A DNA stretch of 34,178 nt from Planctomycetota bacterium (lineage in GTDB: Bacteria; Planctomycetota; Planctomycetia; Planctomycetales; Planctomycetaceae), in NCBI GenBank assembly GCA_030836185.1, contig JAURQH010000012.1, positions 1 to 34,178 of the forward strand, written 5' to 3'. Of this stretch, positions 25,698 to 33,738 are shown one piece after another (positions within the stretch are counted from its first letter, which is position 1; every line of letters starts with the position of its first letter). The position numbers and the translations under genes are program-made. The notes beneath the pieces were generated by a model. The model worked only from the letters and a program-made list of their open reading frames with translations. It was not told the DNA's origin and did not search any database.

Positions 25698-27032
25698 ATG
25701 AAAGTCGCTCGCAAAGTCTTAGCCTTCAATTTCTGCCTCTTCACAGGTTTGATTTTCGGCTGCGCTCAGTCCGAAGACTCGATGGACGCAATTTATCCTC
25801 AGCGTCCTATTAAGGTTATTGTTCCATTTTCTGCCGGGGGCGGAAGTGACACATTCGCTCGGATTATACAGCGTGTCATCGAAGATCAGGAACTGCTACC
25901 CGAGCCTCTCGTCATCGTCAATGTTCCCGGTGCGGGAGGAACCATCGGCTCACGCCGTGTGAAGGATGCCCGACCGGACGGCTACACATTGCTCTTATTG
26001 CATGATGGGATTATGACCGCCCAACATTCGGGGCAAGCTGCTTATGGACCGGAGGCATTTGAACCGGTCGCGGGGACCGGCGATGTGGGGCTGGTGATCG
26101 CGGTGACTGATGATTCACCGTATCAATCATTGGAACATTTAATGCGCGTTGTGGTTGATGAACCCGACACGATTCTGTTTTCGGCCAATCTGGGCGCTCC
26201 CGTTCATTTTGCCGGATTGATGCTCGAGTCGGCTGCGAAAGAGCAGGGGGAGGCAAGATTCCGTTACGTCCAGCATGGCGGCGGAGCAAAGCGGTACGGT
26301 GCGTTGATTGGTGGGCATGCCGAGGTCTCGGCGTTTTCAGTCGCCGAATACCAACAGTTTCGCGAAAGTGGGTTAAGAGCATTGGCCTATTGCGGAATCG
26401 AACCACATCCTGCCGTTGATGCGACAACAGCCCTCTCGCAGGGGTTCGATGTCGTCAGTCGAAATATGCAGTTCTGGTGGGCGCCCAAGGGAACATCGTC
26501 CTCACGCATTGAGTTTGTCGTGGGGGTCTTGAATCAAGCCATGAAGTCTGAATCGGTTCAGAAGCAACTTGCGGAACTACAGATTGATCCAGAAGTTCTC
26601 TCAGGTTCAGAATTACAAACTGAGCTTGCGGATCGGTCTGCACGTATTGCTGCTGTCTCACAAAGGCCAACGATTCCACTGCCCAATCTCCCCATGATGA
26701 CCTTCGCTATTGTGTGCTTTTTGGGGATTGTTGTCGCGGGGCAATCCTGGAAAAAAGAAGCGATTAAGAGCGTCATTGAGTCAGTAAAACGACCCCCTCA
26801 TGTCATACGCTCAATGTTGATGACAATTTTGGCCACCATTGGTTATGTGTTGCTCTTGCAATCGGAACGGTTCGATTTTCGCGCGTTAACTTTTCTGTTC
26901 GTGCTGATGACGGCTCTCATCATTTCTGAGCAACCAAAACGTCATCTGTGGATAATCCTGGCAACATCACTCGTGATGAGCGTCGGCTTGCATGCTGTCT
27001 TTACCAAAATCTTTGTCATCGATCTTCCTTGA
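25698..27032 (+). CDS. Fused TctC solute-binding lipoprotein and TctB membrane subunit
   Basis: The 444-residue protein begins with a lipoprotein signal (LIFGCAQS, lipidated Cys22). A full Bug/TctC binding domain follows (about 35-320) with family hallmarks: YPQRPIKVIVPFSAGGGSDTFAR, the first ligand loop; PGAGGTIGSRRVKDARPDGYTLLL, the second; and WWAPKGT near the end. From about residue 330 four hydrophobic helices match the TctB small-subunit topology (MTFAIVCFLGIVVAG, MLMTILATIGYVLLL, LTFLFVLMTALII, WIILATSLVMSVGLHAVF). These systems normally have separate TctC, TctB and TctA proteins. The fusion with correct order and a downstream tctA 15 bases away is clear in sequence, and there is no stop or frameshift between parts. 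It is predicted to import a carboxylate. Confidence 0.87.
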   Translation: MKVARKVLAFNFCLFTGLIFGCAQSEDSMDAIYPQRPIKVIVPFSAGGGSDTFARIIQRVIEDQELLPEPLVIVNVPGAGGTIGSRRVKDARPDGYTLLLLHDGIMTAQHSGQAAYGPEAFEPVAGTGDVGLVIAVTDDSPYQSLEHLMRVVVDEPDTILFSANLGAPVHFAGLMLESAAKEQGEARFRYVQHGGGAKRYGALIGGHAEVSAFSVAEYQQFRESGLRALAYCGIEPHPAVDATTALSQGFDVVSRNMQFWWAPKGTSSSRIEFVVGVLNQAMKSESVQKQLAELQIDPEVLSGSELQTELADRSARIAAVSQRPTIPLPNLPMMTFAIVCFLGIVVAGQSWKKEAIKSVIESVKRPPHVIRSMLMTILATIGYVLLLQSERFDFRALTFLFVLMTALIISEQPKRHLWIILATSLVMSVGLHAVFTKIFVIDLP

Positions 27033-27047
27033 AGTTGAACCTCTTCT

Positions 27048-28568
27048 ATGTCTGGACTCCCCGAACTCATTTCCTTCATGTTGACTCCCACAGCACTTGT
27101 GCTGATGGGTGTTGGAACATCGTTGGGAATTCTGGTAGGTGCGATCCCCGGACTCACGGGAGCCATGTTGATTGCACTCTCGCTACCACTGACCTTCTCG
27201 ATGGGAGGCGATCCGGCATTAGTGCTACTGATCTCCATGTATGTGGGATCGGTAAGTGGTGGACTGATCACGGCCACTCTCTTGAGAATGCCGGGAACTC
27301 CAGCCTCGATGATGACCACTCTCGATGGCTATCCACTCGCCAAGGGAGGCCAACCGGGGCGAGCGTTGGGACTGGGCATCGGAGCGTCACTTTGCGGTGG
27401 GCTCGTTTCGTGGGTGATACTCGTCTTATTGTCTCAACCAATGGCGGTCTGGTCGACGAAACTCGGAGCGTTCGATTTCTTTTCGCTCGTTATGATGGCA
27501 TTGGTGCTGATTGCTTCGGTGGGTGGAGCATCCCTTTCACGCGGTTTGTTGTCCGGCATGTTGGGCATTCTTGTCGCCATGCCGGGGGCTTCGCCCGCAA
27601 CGGGAGAGATTCGTTGGACACTCGGCTTTCATGCTCTCGATGACGGTTTCAAATTGTTGCCTGTTTTGATTGGTCTGTTTGCAGTCAGTCAGATTGTGCA
27701 TGAATTACTGACTCTCCATCAACCGGCCACGCGCGTGGATGCGGCTCAATCATCACTCGATTGGCGCTGGGCCGATTGGACACGCTATAAAATCAACTTG
27801 TTACGTTCATCTCTACTGGGGACGTTTATTGGAATTCTTCCCGGAATTGGCGCGAATATTGGTTCGGTCGTCGCCTATTCTGCCGCCAAAAATTCGTCGA
27901 AAACTCCCGAACAATTCGGAAAGGGGAGCGAAGAAGGCATCATTGCGTCTGAAGCCGCCAATAACGCAACCGTCGGTGGAGCTCTTATTCCTCTGATTGC
28001 CTTGGGAATTCCCGGCAGCGTGATCGATGCCATTCTACTCGGGGCACTGGTCATTCACGGCTTGCAACCGGGGCCATTCCTGTTCGAGAACAATCCGCAG
28101 ACAGTGGGTGTGATCATGGCGACGATGCTGTTCGCGAATGTGTTCATGTTCGGATTCTTGTGGCTGTTTGCCAAACGATTGGCGGGGTTGGCATCGTTAC
28201 CTCGTTACATTCTGCTGCCCATTATTTTGACGTTTTGCGTGGTGGGCTCTTATGCCTTGGCAAATCGGATGTTCGATGTTTGGGTGATGTTGGGGTTTGG
28301 CTTGGTTGGTGTCTTGATGGACCGATGGAAAATTCCCGCTGCTCCCTTTGTGATCGGGTTTGTGCTGGGGCCGATTGCTGAAGAACATCTCTGTGCCGGT
28401 TTGATGGAATCAGGGGGAAGCTATCTCCCTCTCATCACTCGCCCCATTTCCCTCGTGTTTTTACTGCTCGCATTCGCTCTTCTTCTTTGGTCACTCCGCA
28501 GTGTGCTGAGACCGGAAGAAACTCAACAATGGGCAGAAGAGGAAGTGGCTGATCAGTCTGTGGAATAG
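27048..28568 (+). CDS. tctA: Tripartite tricarboxylate transporter large subunit TctA
   Basis: The 506-residue integral membrane protein is the TctA family size with about 11-12 helices. Both inverted family motifs are present: GILVGAIPGLTGAMLIALSL near residue 25, and its partner FIGILPGIGANIGSVVAY near residue 265. The conserved GKGSEEGIIASEAANNATVGG and LIPLIALGIPGS follow. It forms the permease with the TctB part of the upstream fusion and accepts substrate from the TctC part. Start ATG 27048, 15 bases after the upstream stop, hence one operon. Convergent with the kinase gene with a 38-base gap and no clear terminator. Confidence 0.95.
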   Translation: MSGLPELISFMLTPTALVLMGVGTSLGILVGAIPGLTGAMLIALSLPLTFSMGGDPALVLLISMYVGSVSGGLITATLLRMPGTPASMMTTLDGYPLAKGGQPGRALGLGIGASLCGGLVSWVILVLLSQPMAVWSTKLGAFDFFSLVMMALVLIASVGGASLSRGLLSGMLGILVAMPGASPATGEIRWTLGFHALDDGFKLLPVLIGLFAVSQIVHELLTLHQPATRVDAAQSSLDWRWADWTRYKINLLRSSLLGTFIGILPGIGANIGSVVAYSAAKNSSKTPEQFGKGSEEGIIASEAANNATVGGALIPLIALGIPGSVIDAILLGALVIHGLQPGPFLFENNPQTVGVIMATMLFANVFMFGFLWLFAKRLAGLASLPRYILLPIILTFCVVGSYALANRMFDVWVMLGFGLVGVLMDRWKIPAAPFVIGFVLGPIAEEHLCAGLMESGGSYLPLITRPISLVFLLLAFALLLWSLRSVLRPEETQQWAEEEVADQSVE

Positions 28569-28606
28569 AGAAGTAGAAGAAGTGTTCTGATTTCAGAGTG
28601 CGTTAC

Positions 28607-30304
28607 TTATCGCAGCAGAAACCAGATTGTTCCAGCAATGGCAGCAACGAGAGCCGTTGCTCCAACCCAAACTCCGATACGGAGAGACTTCTTGGCCGTC
28701 GGATCGGGTTGAGTGGGATCAAGAATTCTGAAGCGATGGTCGAAAGAGATGATAATTTCATCGCCGTGCCAAAGCATTTGCTGAGAGACCTTCTGATTAT
28801 TGACACGAACACCGTTGGTGCTATTCAGATCGGTAATCGTCCACCACTGTCCTTCACGACGTAATTCACAATGTTGTGCTGACACGTCACCTGCAGAAAG
28901 TGTGAGATCACTTGACTCATCGCGACCGATGACGAATCGGTCTTTTGTGAGACTCAACCGATGATTGTGTTCAACATCGACTAAAATCGCCGATGCCTGG
29001 TTCTTCGGCAAAGTATTTTCTGCCAGTTTTCCTGCATCGGCAGAGGCATCGGGAAGCACAAACTCTTGCTGCATTGCGCATAAGGGATCTGTTTCGGATT
29101 CAATTTTTGTCTCCAGACTTTCGACCCTCTGATGAGCGACTTCCGCGATTTCGCTGACAGTGGCTGCTTTTGAAGATAGTCGGGGACGAGGCTGACTGGG
29201 ATGCTCGACGAAAGACTTCTCACGGGCCTGTTTGACACGCCGGCGGATTGCTCCATTCACACTGAAGTCGAGAGGTCGCGATTCGGAAATCGGCGTGAGC
29301 ACTTTGATCAGCTCATTCATTGATTTGAATCGATTGTCGGGATTCTTCATCAGCAGTTTCTCAACGATTGCCGCAACTCGATTGGGAATGTCGGGGGCGA
29401 ATGATTTCACCGAAGGGGCTTTGTCCTGTCGGTGTGCACGAATTTTATCGATCCGACTGGGTTCCACAAATGGCAGACGACCTGCCAGAAGATAGAACAT
29501 GGTGCAGCCGAGACTGTACTGGTCAGATTGGGGCGTAGCGGTCTGCGCATCGACCGATTGCTCGGGGGGAATGTAATCGGGAGTTCCAATACAATCGTGA
29601 CCAAATATCATGGACAAAGAAAATTCGGAATCTGCCTGATCGGGGAGAAGTGCCAAACCAAAGTCGAGGAGTTTGACATCTCCCTGTTTGGTGATGAGTA
29701 GGTTTTCGGCCTTCACATCGCGATGAATGATTCCCAAATCGTGTGCATGCTGAAGTGCAATCGTCGCTTGTCGCATGTAATCGCAAACTTGTGGCCAGGG
29801 AAGAGGCCCATTCAAAGCCAATAACTCAAGCAGGTTGATCCCGCTGATAAACTCCATCGCCAGATAGCAAATGGCACCCGTATCATGAAATTCAATGGTG
29901 CGCACAATGTGTGGGTGTTGTAATTGACGCCCCGCGTCGGCTTCGAGTTTCAAACGCAGTAGCATGCCCGTTTCATGTCGATACTTTTCGTTCAAAACTT
30001 TGAGTGCAATGAGTTTTTTTGATTCGATCTCTTCTGCCAGATAAAGCCGACCCATTCCACCGAAGCCGATCAGTTCGAGCACTCGGTAATGATCGATCAC
30101 TAATCCACGGGCGCGACCGCTGAGTAATTGTTCTGCCTGATAGCGGGTCAGTAGTCCCTGCTGAATCAGGCAGCGTGCAATTTCCGTTGGATCGTCAATT
30201 GTCGTCAATTGGTATTCTTCGACCGCGCTGCGTAGAATGGAAGCCGCAAGCAAATTGCTTTTGGCTAGCAATTTCAGAAATTGGTCGCGATGAGTGACTA
30301 ACAT
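28607..30304 (-). CDS. Membrane Ser/Thr protein kinase with FHA domain
   Basis: The 565-residue protein starts at ATG 30304; a GTG at 30334 is possible. Residues 1-72 are the planctomycete-type pre-kinase segment (LIQQGLLTRYQAEQLLSGRARGLVIDHYRVLE). The kinase domain (about 73-335) has all catalytic residues: GFGGMG loop at 80-85, Lys102, HRDVKAENLL with Asp196, DFG, and GTPDYIPPEQ. A variable linker (about 340-440) is followed by an FHA phosphothreonine-binding domain (about 450-530: FVIGRDESSDL, SAQHCEL, LNSTNGVRVNN). A single C-terminal membrane helix ends the protein. The kinase is thus cytoplasmic and tail-anchored, unusual compared with the PASTA-type central anchor. Substrates unknown. 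Confidence 0.93.
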   Translation of the reverse strand: MLVTHRDQFLKLLAKSNLLAASILRSAVEEYQLTTIDDPTEIARCLIQQGLLTRYQAEQLLSGRARGLVIDHYRVLELIGFGGMGRLYLAEEIESKKLIALKVLNEKYRHETGMLLRLKLEADAGRQLQHPHIVRTIEFHDTGAICYLAMEFISGINLLELLALNGPLPWPQVCDYMRQATIALQHAHDLGIIHRDVKAENLLITKQGDVKLLDFGLALLPDQADSEFSLSMIFGHDCIGTPDYIPPEQSVDAQTATPQSDQYSLGCTMFYLLAGRLPFVEPSRIDKIRAHRQDKAPSVKSFAPDIPNRVAAIVEKLLMKNPDNRFKSMNELIKVLTPISESRPLDFSVNGAIRRRVKQAREKSFVEHPSQPRPRLSSKAATVSEIAEVAHQRVESLETKIESETDPLCAMQQEFVLPDASADAGKLAENTLPKNQASAILVDVEHNHRLSLTKDRFVIGRDESSDLTLSAGDVSAQHCELRREGQWWTITDLNSTNGVRVNNQKVSQQMLWHGDEIIISFDHRFRILDPTQPDPTAKKSLRIGVWVGATALVAAIAGTIWFLLR

Positions 30305-30435
30305 GGCGAATGCCGTTATCGATAGGACACTCACCCATTGTATGTCAGAAGGGACAGATCTCTAGGGAAAAATTGAGAAATCGGAGGCTCAAAAAAATAC
30401 GCCTCGAGGGCTTTCCTGTGAGTAGAGCCCATGAT

Positions 30436-31389
30436 TCAGGCCGCCGCCGGATGTTTGGGAATAAAGAGAGGATCCGGTTTGGCCATTTCGCTGAGATATT
30501 TCAGTCGACCAATGCGGATTGAAGTTTCCCAAAGTTCGCGATAATACGAAAAGAACCATGGTGTCGAACGCGGACTGATCATCAGCACTGCATATAACCA
30601 GCGAAGCCGACGTTGATGTTTTTGAGTGATGCTGGAAACCTCTTCTGGCTTGTCTCGATACCACTGCCACTCTTCACAAAGATAATCTGGATCATTTGGA
30701 GGAAAGTAATGGTTGCTGTGGCATTCGTGAAAGCCGTAGTGAATCAGTTTAGCGATCAGAGTTTTTGGCGATGGTTGATTGTAATGAGCGACGAACGAGA
30801 GATCCGCATACCCAAATGTTTTTCCAGCCTGTTGCAACCTTTGCCCAATCATCAACTCTGCGAAATGTCCATACTCAGTCGGAAATCCGCCCACTTCATC
30901 CCAGGAAATACGCTCAATTAAGAAACCGCGGAGTGAGAGTTTGGAACGAGGGCTTGCTTTCCATCGCTCGACATCAATCTCAAACAGTGTTTGTTCCATC
31001 TCGGCAAAACGGTTTGCGTTGGCACCCGTACTGTTACTGTTGATGCAATCGATATTTTGGGTTTTGGCTGCTTCAATGGCATTCGCCACACACTCAGGCT
31101 GTGCAAAGCAGTGACATTCTGTGAGATAAATGTACTGACCATACGCGTTCTCGACCCCAGTATTATACATTTCATGATCTTGGTAATGATCACAAAACAC
31201 GATGCGCACATCAGGATAAGCTGTTGTGATCTCATCAAGTTCAGGAGCAGTTTCGATACACGCGACAATGATCTCATACGACTCATTCTCAAGCGTTTGA
31301 TCACGAAAAGATTGAATGCTTTTCATGTACTGATCGCGATGGTCGATCAATGCAATGATAACAGAGGCGAGGAGTTTGTGTTCAGACAT
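30436..31389 (-). CDS. Family 2 glycosyltransferase
   Basis: The 317-residue protein has a GT-A fold start (LLASVIIALIDHRDQYMKSIQSFRDQT) and a donor-binding region ending YIYLTECHCFAQPECVANAI. In related planctomycete and cyanobacterial GT2 proteins I recall TEDHC at this place; here it reads TECHC, so the usual second acidic residue of the metal-binding motif is Cys. GFLIERISWDEVGGFPTEYGHFAELMIGQRLQQAG is the acceptor-side ED-like region. The C-terminal third contains His-rich HYGFHECHSNHYF and amphipathic helices but no clear membrane span. Start ATG 31389 (MSEHKLLAS). The sugar and acceptor are unknown; surface glycan or lipid is likely. Confidence 0.8.
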   Translation of the reverse strand: MSEHKLLASVIIALIDHRDQYMKSIQSFRDQTLENESYEIIVACIETAPELDEITTAYPDVRIVFCDHYQDHEMYNTGVENAYGQYIYLTECHCFAQPECVANAIEAAKTQNIDCINSNSTGANANRFAEMEQTLFEIDVERWKASPRSKLSLRGFLIERISWDEVGGFPTEYGHFAELMIGQRLQQAGKTFGYADLSFVAHYNQPSPKTLIAKLIHYGFHECHSNHYFPPNDPDYLCEEWQWYRDKPEEVSSITQKHQRRLRWLYAVLMISPRSTPWFFSYYRELWETSIRIGRLKYLSEMAKPDPLFIPKHPAAA

Positions 31390-31601
31390 AATGAGTCGAG
31401 ATTGTTGAGATGTCGTGATGGTATTGTTGTACGAAAGAAGCGGATCTGGGGAGAATCCTAGGTGATTACCGGAGGGGGAACAATAGGTATCTGAGTTGTG
31501 TTTCGCTTGATATTGAAGGGGAAACACTCAAAATGAAAGCTGCTCTTGCAGACTTCGGAATCACAATTGAGCAGAAGGCCTCATCTCTTTGAAGCCGTGG
31601 A

Positions 31602-32153
31602 TTAGTCGTCGCAGAATTCGATTAATGTTTGCGTTTTGACGACAGCACAATTTTCGGGGTAGGTATGATAGGTATGTATCAAGAAGCTATCGAGTGTGAT
31701 TTCTGTTCTGACAAGACTGATCGGACCGGGAGCAAATCGTCCTTGTCCTGGGTATTCTCGCGCCAGACAAGCTCGACGAAAATCTGTCTGCAACTCTTGA
31801 TGAAAGTTCAGAAAGATTTCGGAATCAAGACGTTCTAACTGAAAAGATGACTGATAGCGGATCAGGTCATTGAAGATTAATTCCGAGTCGCGGCTGCCGC
31901 GAACCGTATGCTGCAACTCAAGCCCGTGTTGGGGGAGTGGATGATTTCGAGAACTCATCACTTCGGAGATGAGAATATCTCCGTGCCGAAACTCAATGAA
32001 ATGCCCTGCATCGTGAAGACGAACGACACAGGAATAGTCATCTTCCGCGATGACCAATTCATCGTGTCGTTGTATCAGTTCGGGATGGATCGGCCTGTTG
32101 TAGACGTGAAAAATTAAGTCGCCCACATCGGGCCGAGTGATTACGAGGCTCAT
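31602..32153 (-). CDS. Conserved hypothetical protein (possibly DUF2617-like)
   Basis: The 183-residue soluble protein starts MSLVITRPDVGDLIFHVYNRPIHPELI and contains a hallmark-looking stretch, VRLHDAGHFIEFRHGDILISEVM, followed by an acidic/His-rich fold and a C-terminal half with many aromatic residues. I recall proteins of this type being labelled DUF2617 in planctomycetes but cannot check it. No signal peptide, membrane helix or cofactor motif is seen. Start ATG 32153. It lies 212 bases upstream of the GT2 gene on the same strand, too far to assume an operon. Confidence 0.7.
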   Translation of the reverse strand: MSLVITRPDVGDLIFHVYNRPIHPELIQRHDELVIAEDDYSCVVRLHDAGHFIEFRHGDILISEVMSSRNHPLPQHGLELQHTVRGSRDSELIFNDLIRYQSSFQLERLDSEIFLNFHQELQTDFRRACLAREYPGQGRFAPGPISLVRTEITLDSFLIHTYHTYPENCAVVKTQTLIEFCDD

Positions 32154-32287
32154 GAATCGCTCGGTCGAATAACAAATAATAAGAAACTATTCTAAGAGGT
32201 GGAAAGAACCGTTGGACAGTGTTGTTTTTCGATTTTGCGGTTTTTTCCGAGTCTTCTATAGGTCTGTTCATCCCGCCGAGAATTCGC

Positions 32288-32842
32288 TTAGCAATTGGCT
32301 TCCAGATCCAGTAAACGACGCTTGAAATCGACACCTCCCGGAGCGGTAAACCCGCCCCATTGTCCACCAGAAGCCAATACTCGGTGGCACGGAACCACGA
32401 TGGGAGTGCGGTTTTGTGCCATGACATTCCCCACGGCACGCGCGGCTCGTGGTGATCCGGCTTGTTCGGCAACCTGGGCATAGCTGAGTGTCTCGCCAAC
32501 GGGGATTTTCCGAACCGACCGCTGAACTTTTTTCTGAAACTCAGTCAGGTGCTCGCTGGACACTTTGTATTGTCTGAAATCAATTGCGTCTCCGGTAGCA
32601 AAGCGTTCCAGATCTTTTTTCAGGCGAGATGCCTCCTGAGAAGAAGCCATTGCAGTCTCTGAGCAAATCTCGATTTCGCTGAGTTTCTGACGCAGTCTGC
32701 GTCGAGAGGCTTGTTCCGAGGTGTCCCCGATGGTGAGGGCAAGAACGGTCTCGTCGGACATCGCGAACCCGAACCAACCCAGTTCGGTCGGAACAAAAGC
32801 GACTTCCACAACTTCCGTCAAGCACTCGGTCGAGACTGGCAT
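32288..32842 (-). CDS. ogt: Methylated-DNA--protein-cysteine methyltransferase
   Basis: The 184-residue protein is an O6-alkylguanine-DNA alkyltransferase. The catalytic motif VVPCHRVLASGG has acceptor Cys152. It is preceded by VGETLSYAQVAEQAGSPRAARAVGNVMAQN, the DNA-binding helix-turn-helix with the arginine finger, as in Ogt/AGT proteins. It removes alkyl groups from guanine in a single-turnover reaction. The start at about 32842 (MPVSTECLTE) has an AAGGA Shine-Dalgarno nine bases upstream; a GTG at 32902 would add 20 residues. The N-terminal half is a poorly conserved RNase H-like domain, as usual. Divergent from the next gene, about 110 bases apart. Confidence 0.92.
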   Translation of the reverse strand: MPVSTECLTEVVEVAFVPTELGWFGFAMSDETVLALTIGDTSEQASRRRLRQKLSEIEICSETAMASSQEASRLKKDLERFATGDAIDFRQYKVSSEHLTEFQKKVQRSVRKIPVGETLSYAQVAEQAGSPRAARAVGNVMAQNRTPIVVPCHRVLASGGQWGGFTAPGGVDFKRRLLDLEANC

Positions 32843-32950
32843 TTCATGAAATCCTTGAGAGAGGTGAGTTTCCCGTAGGTTGGTCTGTCGGTACAATGCC
32901 ACATGGTGAATTGATTGAGTGTTCCCGACTGTTCAGTCGAAAGACCCTAT

Positions 32951-33694
32951 ATGCATTTCTACTCCACATTAGCCGACGATTATTATACCAATATGCATCT
33001 GAATACCGAGATGCCTTTACCGACGGCTCGTGAAACAGTCCTTGATTTTTTTGGTCGGACTCAAAAAACTTATCCCAGTATGCGGAATTTCTACACGCGT
33101 GAGAATGGGGATTTTGTTCTCGAAGAAGATAAAGATCGAGAATCGCATCGTTGGTTGTCTCTCGAACCTCGGCGGATTTGCAGTTCGCAAGTCAATCCTC
33201 CCACTCCCGAAGAAGCCTTCGAGCAGCATTCTCTCATTCTGCAACTCGTCCCTTACATGTTGTCGGTTTCACCGCTTGATTGCGAAGCGCTCGATTACAT
33301 GATCGGTTTTGATTTCACGTATCGCGGAAATCACGATGCGTTGGTGGCCGAAGCCCTCGGCGTCGCCCCTTCCGTCGACAGCTTGATTGAGATCCCCAAT
33401 GCACAACCGCTGAACTATGAGCCGCAGGTCACTCTGAGCCTGACGGAAGATTGCCGCCTGCAAGCACGCTTGATGATTGAAACCCGCACCAATGCGTATC
33501 AAGTCAAGCGTGGAGACTTCCCGGAAGAACAACTCAGCGTCTTCTTTACGGTCCGACAGTACGGCAGTTTACTTTCCGAGGCGTCCTTCGAGGAAGAGCT
33601 TCATCACCTGCGTATCAAGAGCGAAGAACTTCTCGAAGCGCATGTCGTCGAGCAAGTGCTCAAACCACTCGCGCAGACCATCTCGCGGAAGTGA
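32951..33694 (+). CDS. Hypothetical protein, planctomycete-type (247 residues)
   Basis: I do not recognise this family. The 247-residue soluble protein (ATG 32951; a TTG at 32915 is less likely) starts MHFYSTLADDYYTNMHLNTEMPLP and is acidic. Noteworthy stretches are RNFYTRENGDFVLEEDKDRESHRWLSLEPRRICSSQVNPPTPEEA, DYMIGFDFTYRGNHDALVAEALG, and ARLMIETRTNAYQVKRGDFPEEQLSVFFTVRQYGSL. The pattern of alternating hydrophobic strands and a C-terminal helix (about 210-247) suggests an alpha/beta fold. There is no signal peptide, membrane helix or catalytic motif I can name. Divergent from ogt; convergent with the right-end gene, 44 bases apart. Confidence 0.75.
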   Translation: MHFYSTLADDYYTNMHLNTEMPLPTARETVLDFFGRTQKTYPSMRNFYTRENGDFVLEEDKDRESHRWLSLEPRRICSSQVNPPTPEEAFEQHSLILQLVPYMLSVSPLDCEALDYMIGFDFTYRGNHDALVAEALGVAPSVDSLIEIPNAQPLNYEPQVTLSLTEDCRLQARLMIETRTNAYQVKRGDFPEEQLSVFFTVRQYGSLLSEASFEEELHHLRIKSEELLEAHVVEQVLKPLAQTISRK

Positions 33695-33738
33695 CCGCAG
33701 CAGGTGAAGACTTTTCGCAGTCCTCACGATAACTTGAT

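Noticed and set aside
31533-31592. 19-codon plus-strand frame (begins MKAALADFGITIEQ) with AAGGGG upstream
   Set aside because: Too short to support without conservation data. It could be a remnant or chance in the 212-base gap between the GT2 gene and the DUF gene.
32154-32287. T-rich stretches near 32222-32257 as a terminator
   Set aside because: Runs of T are present, but I could not find a convincing GC-rich stem in the right orientation for either neighbouring gene.
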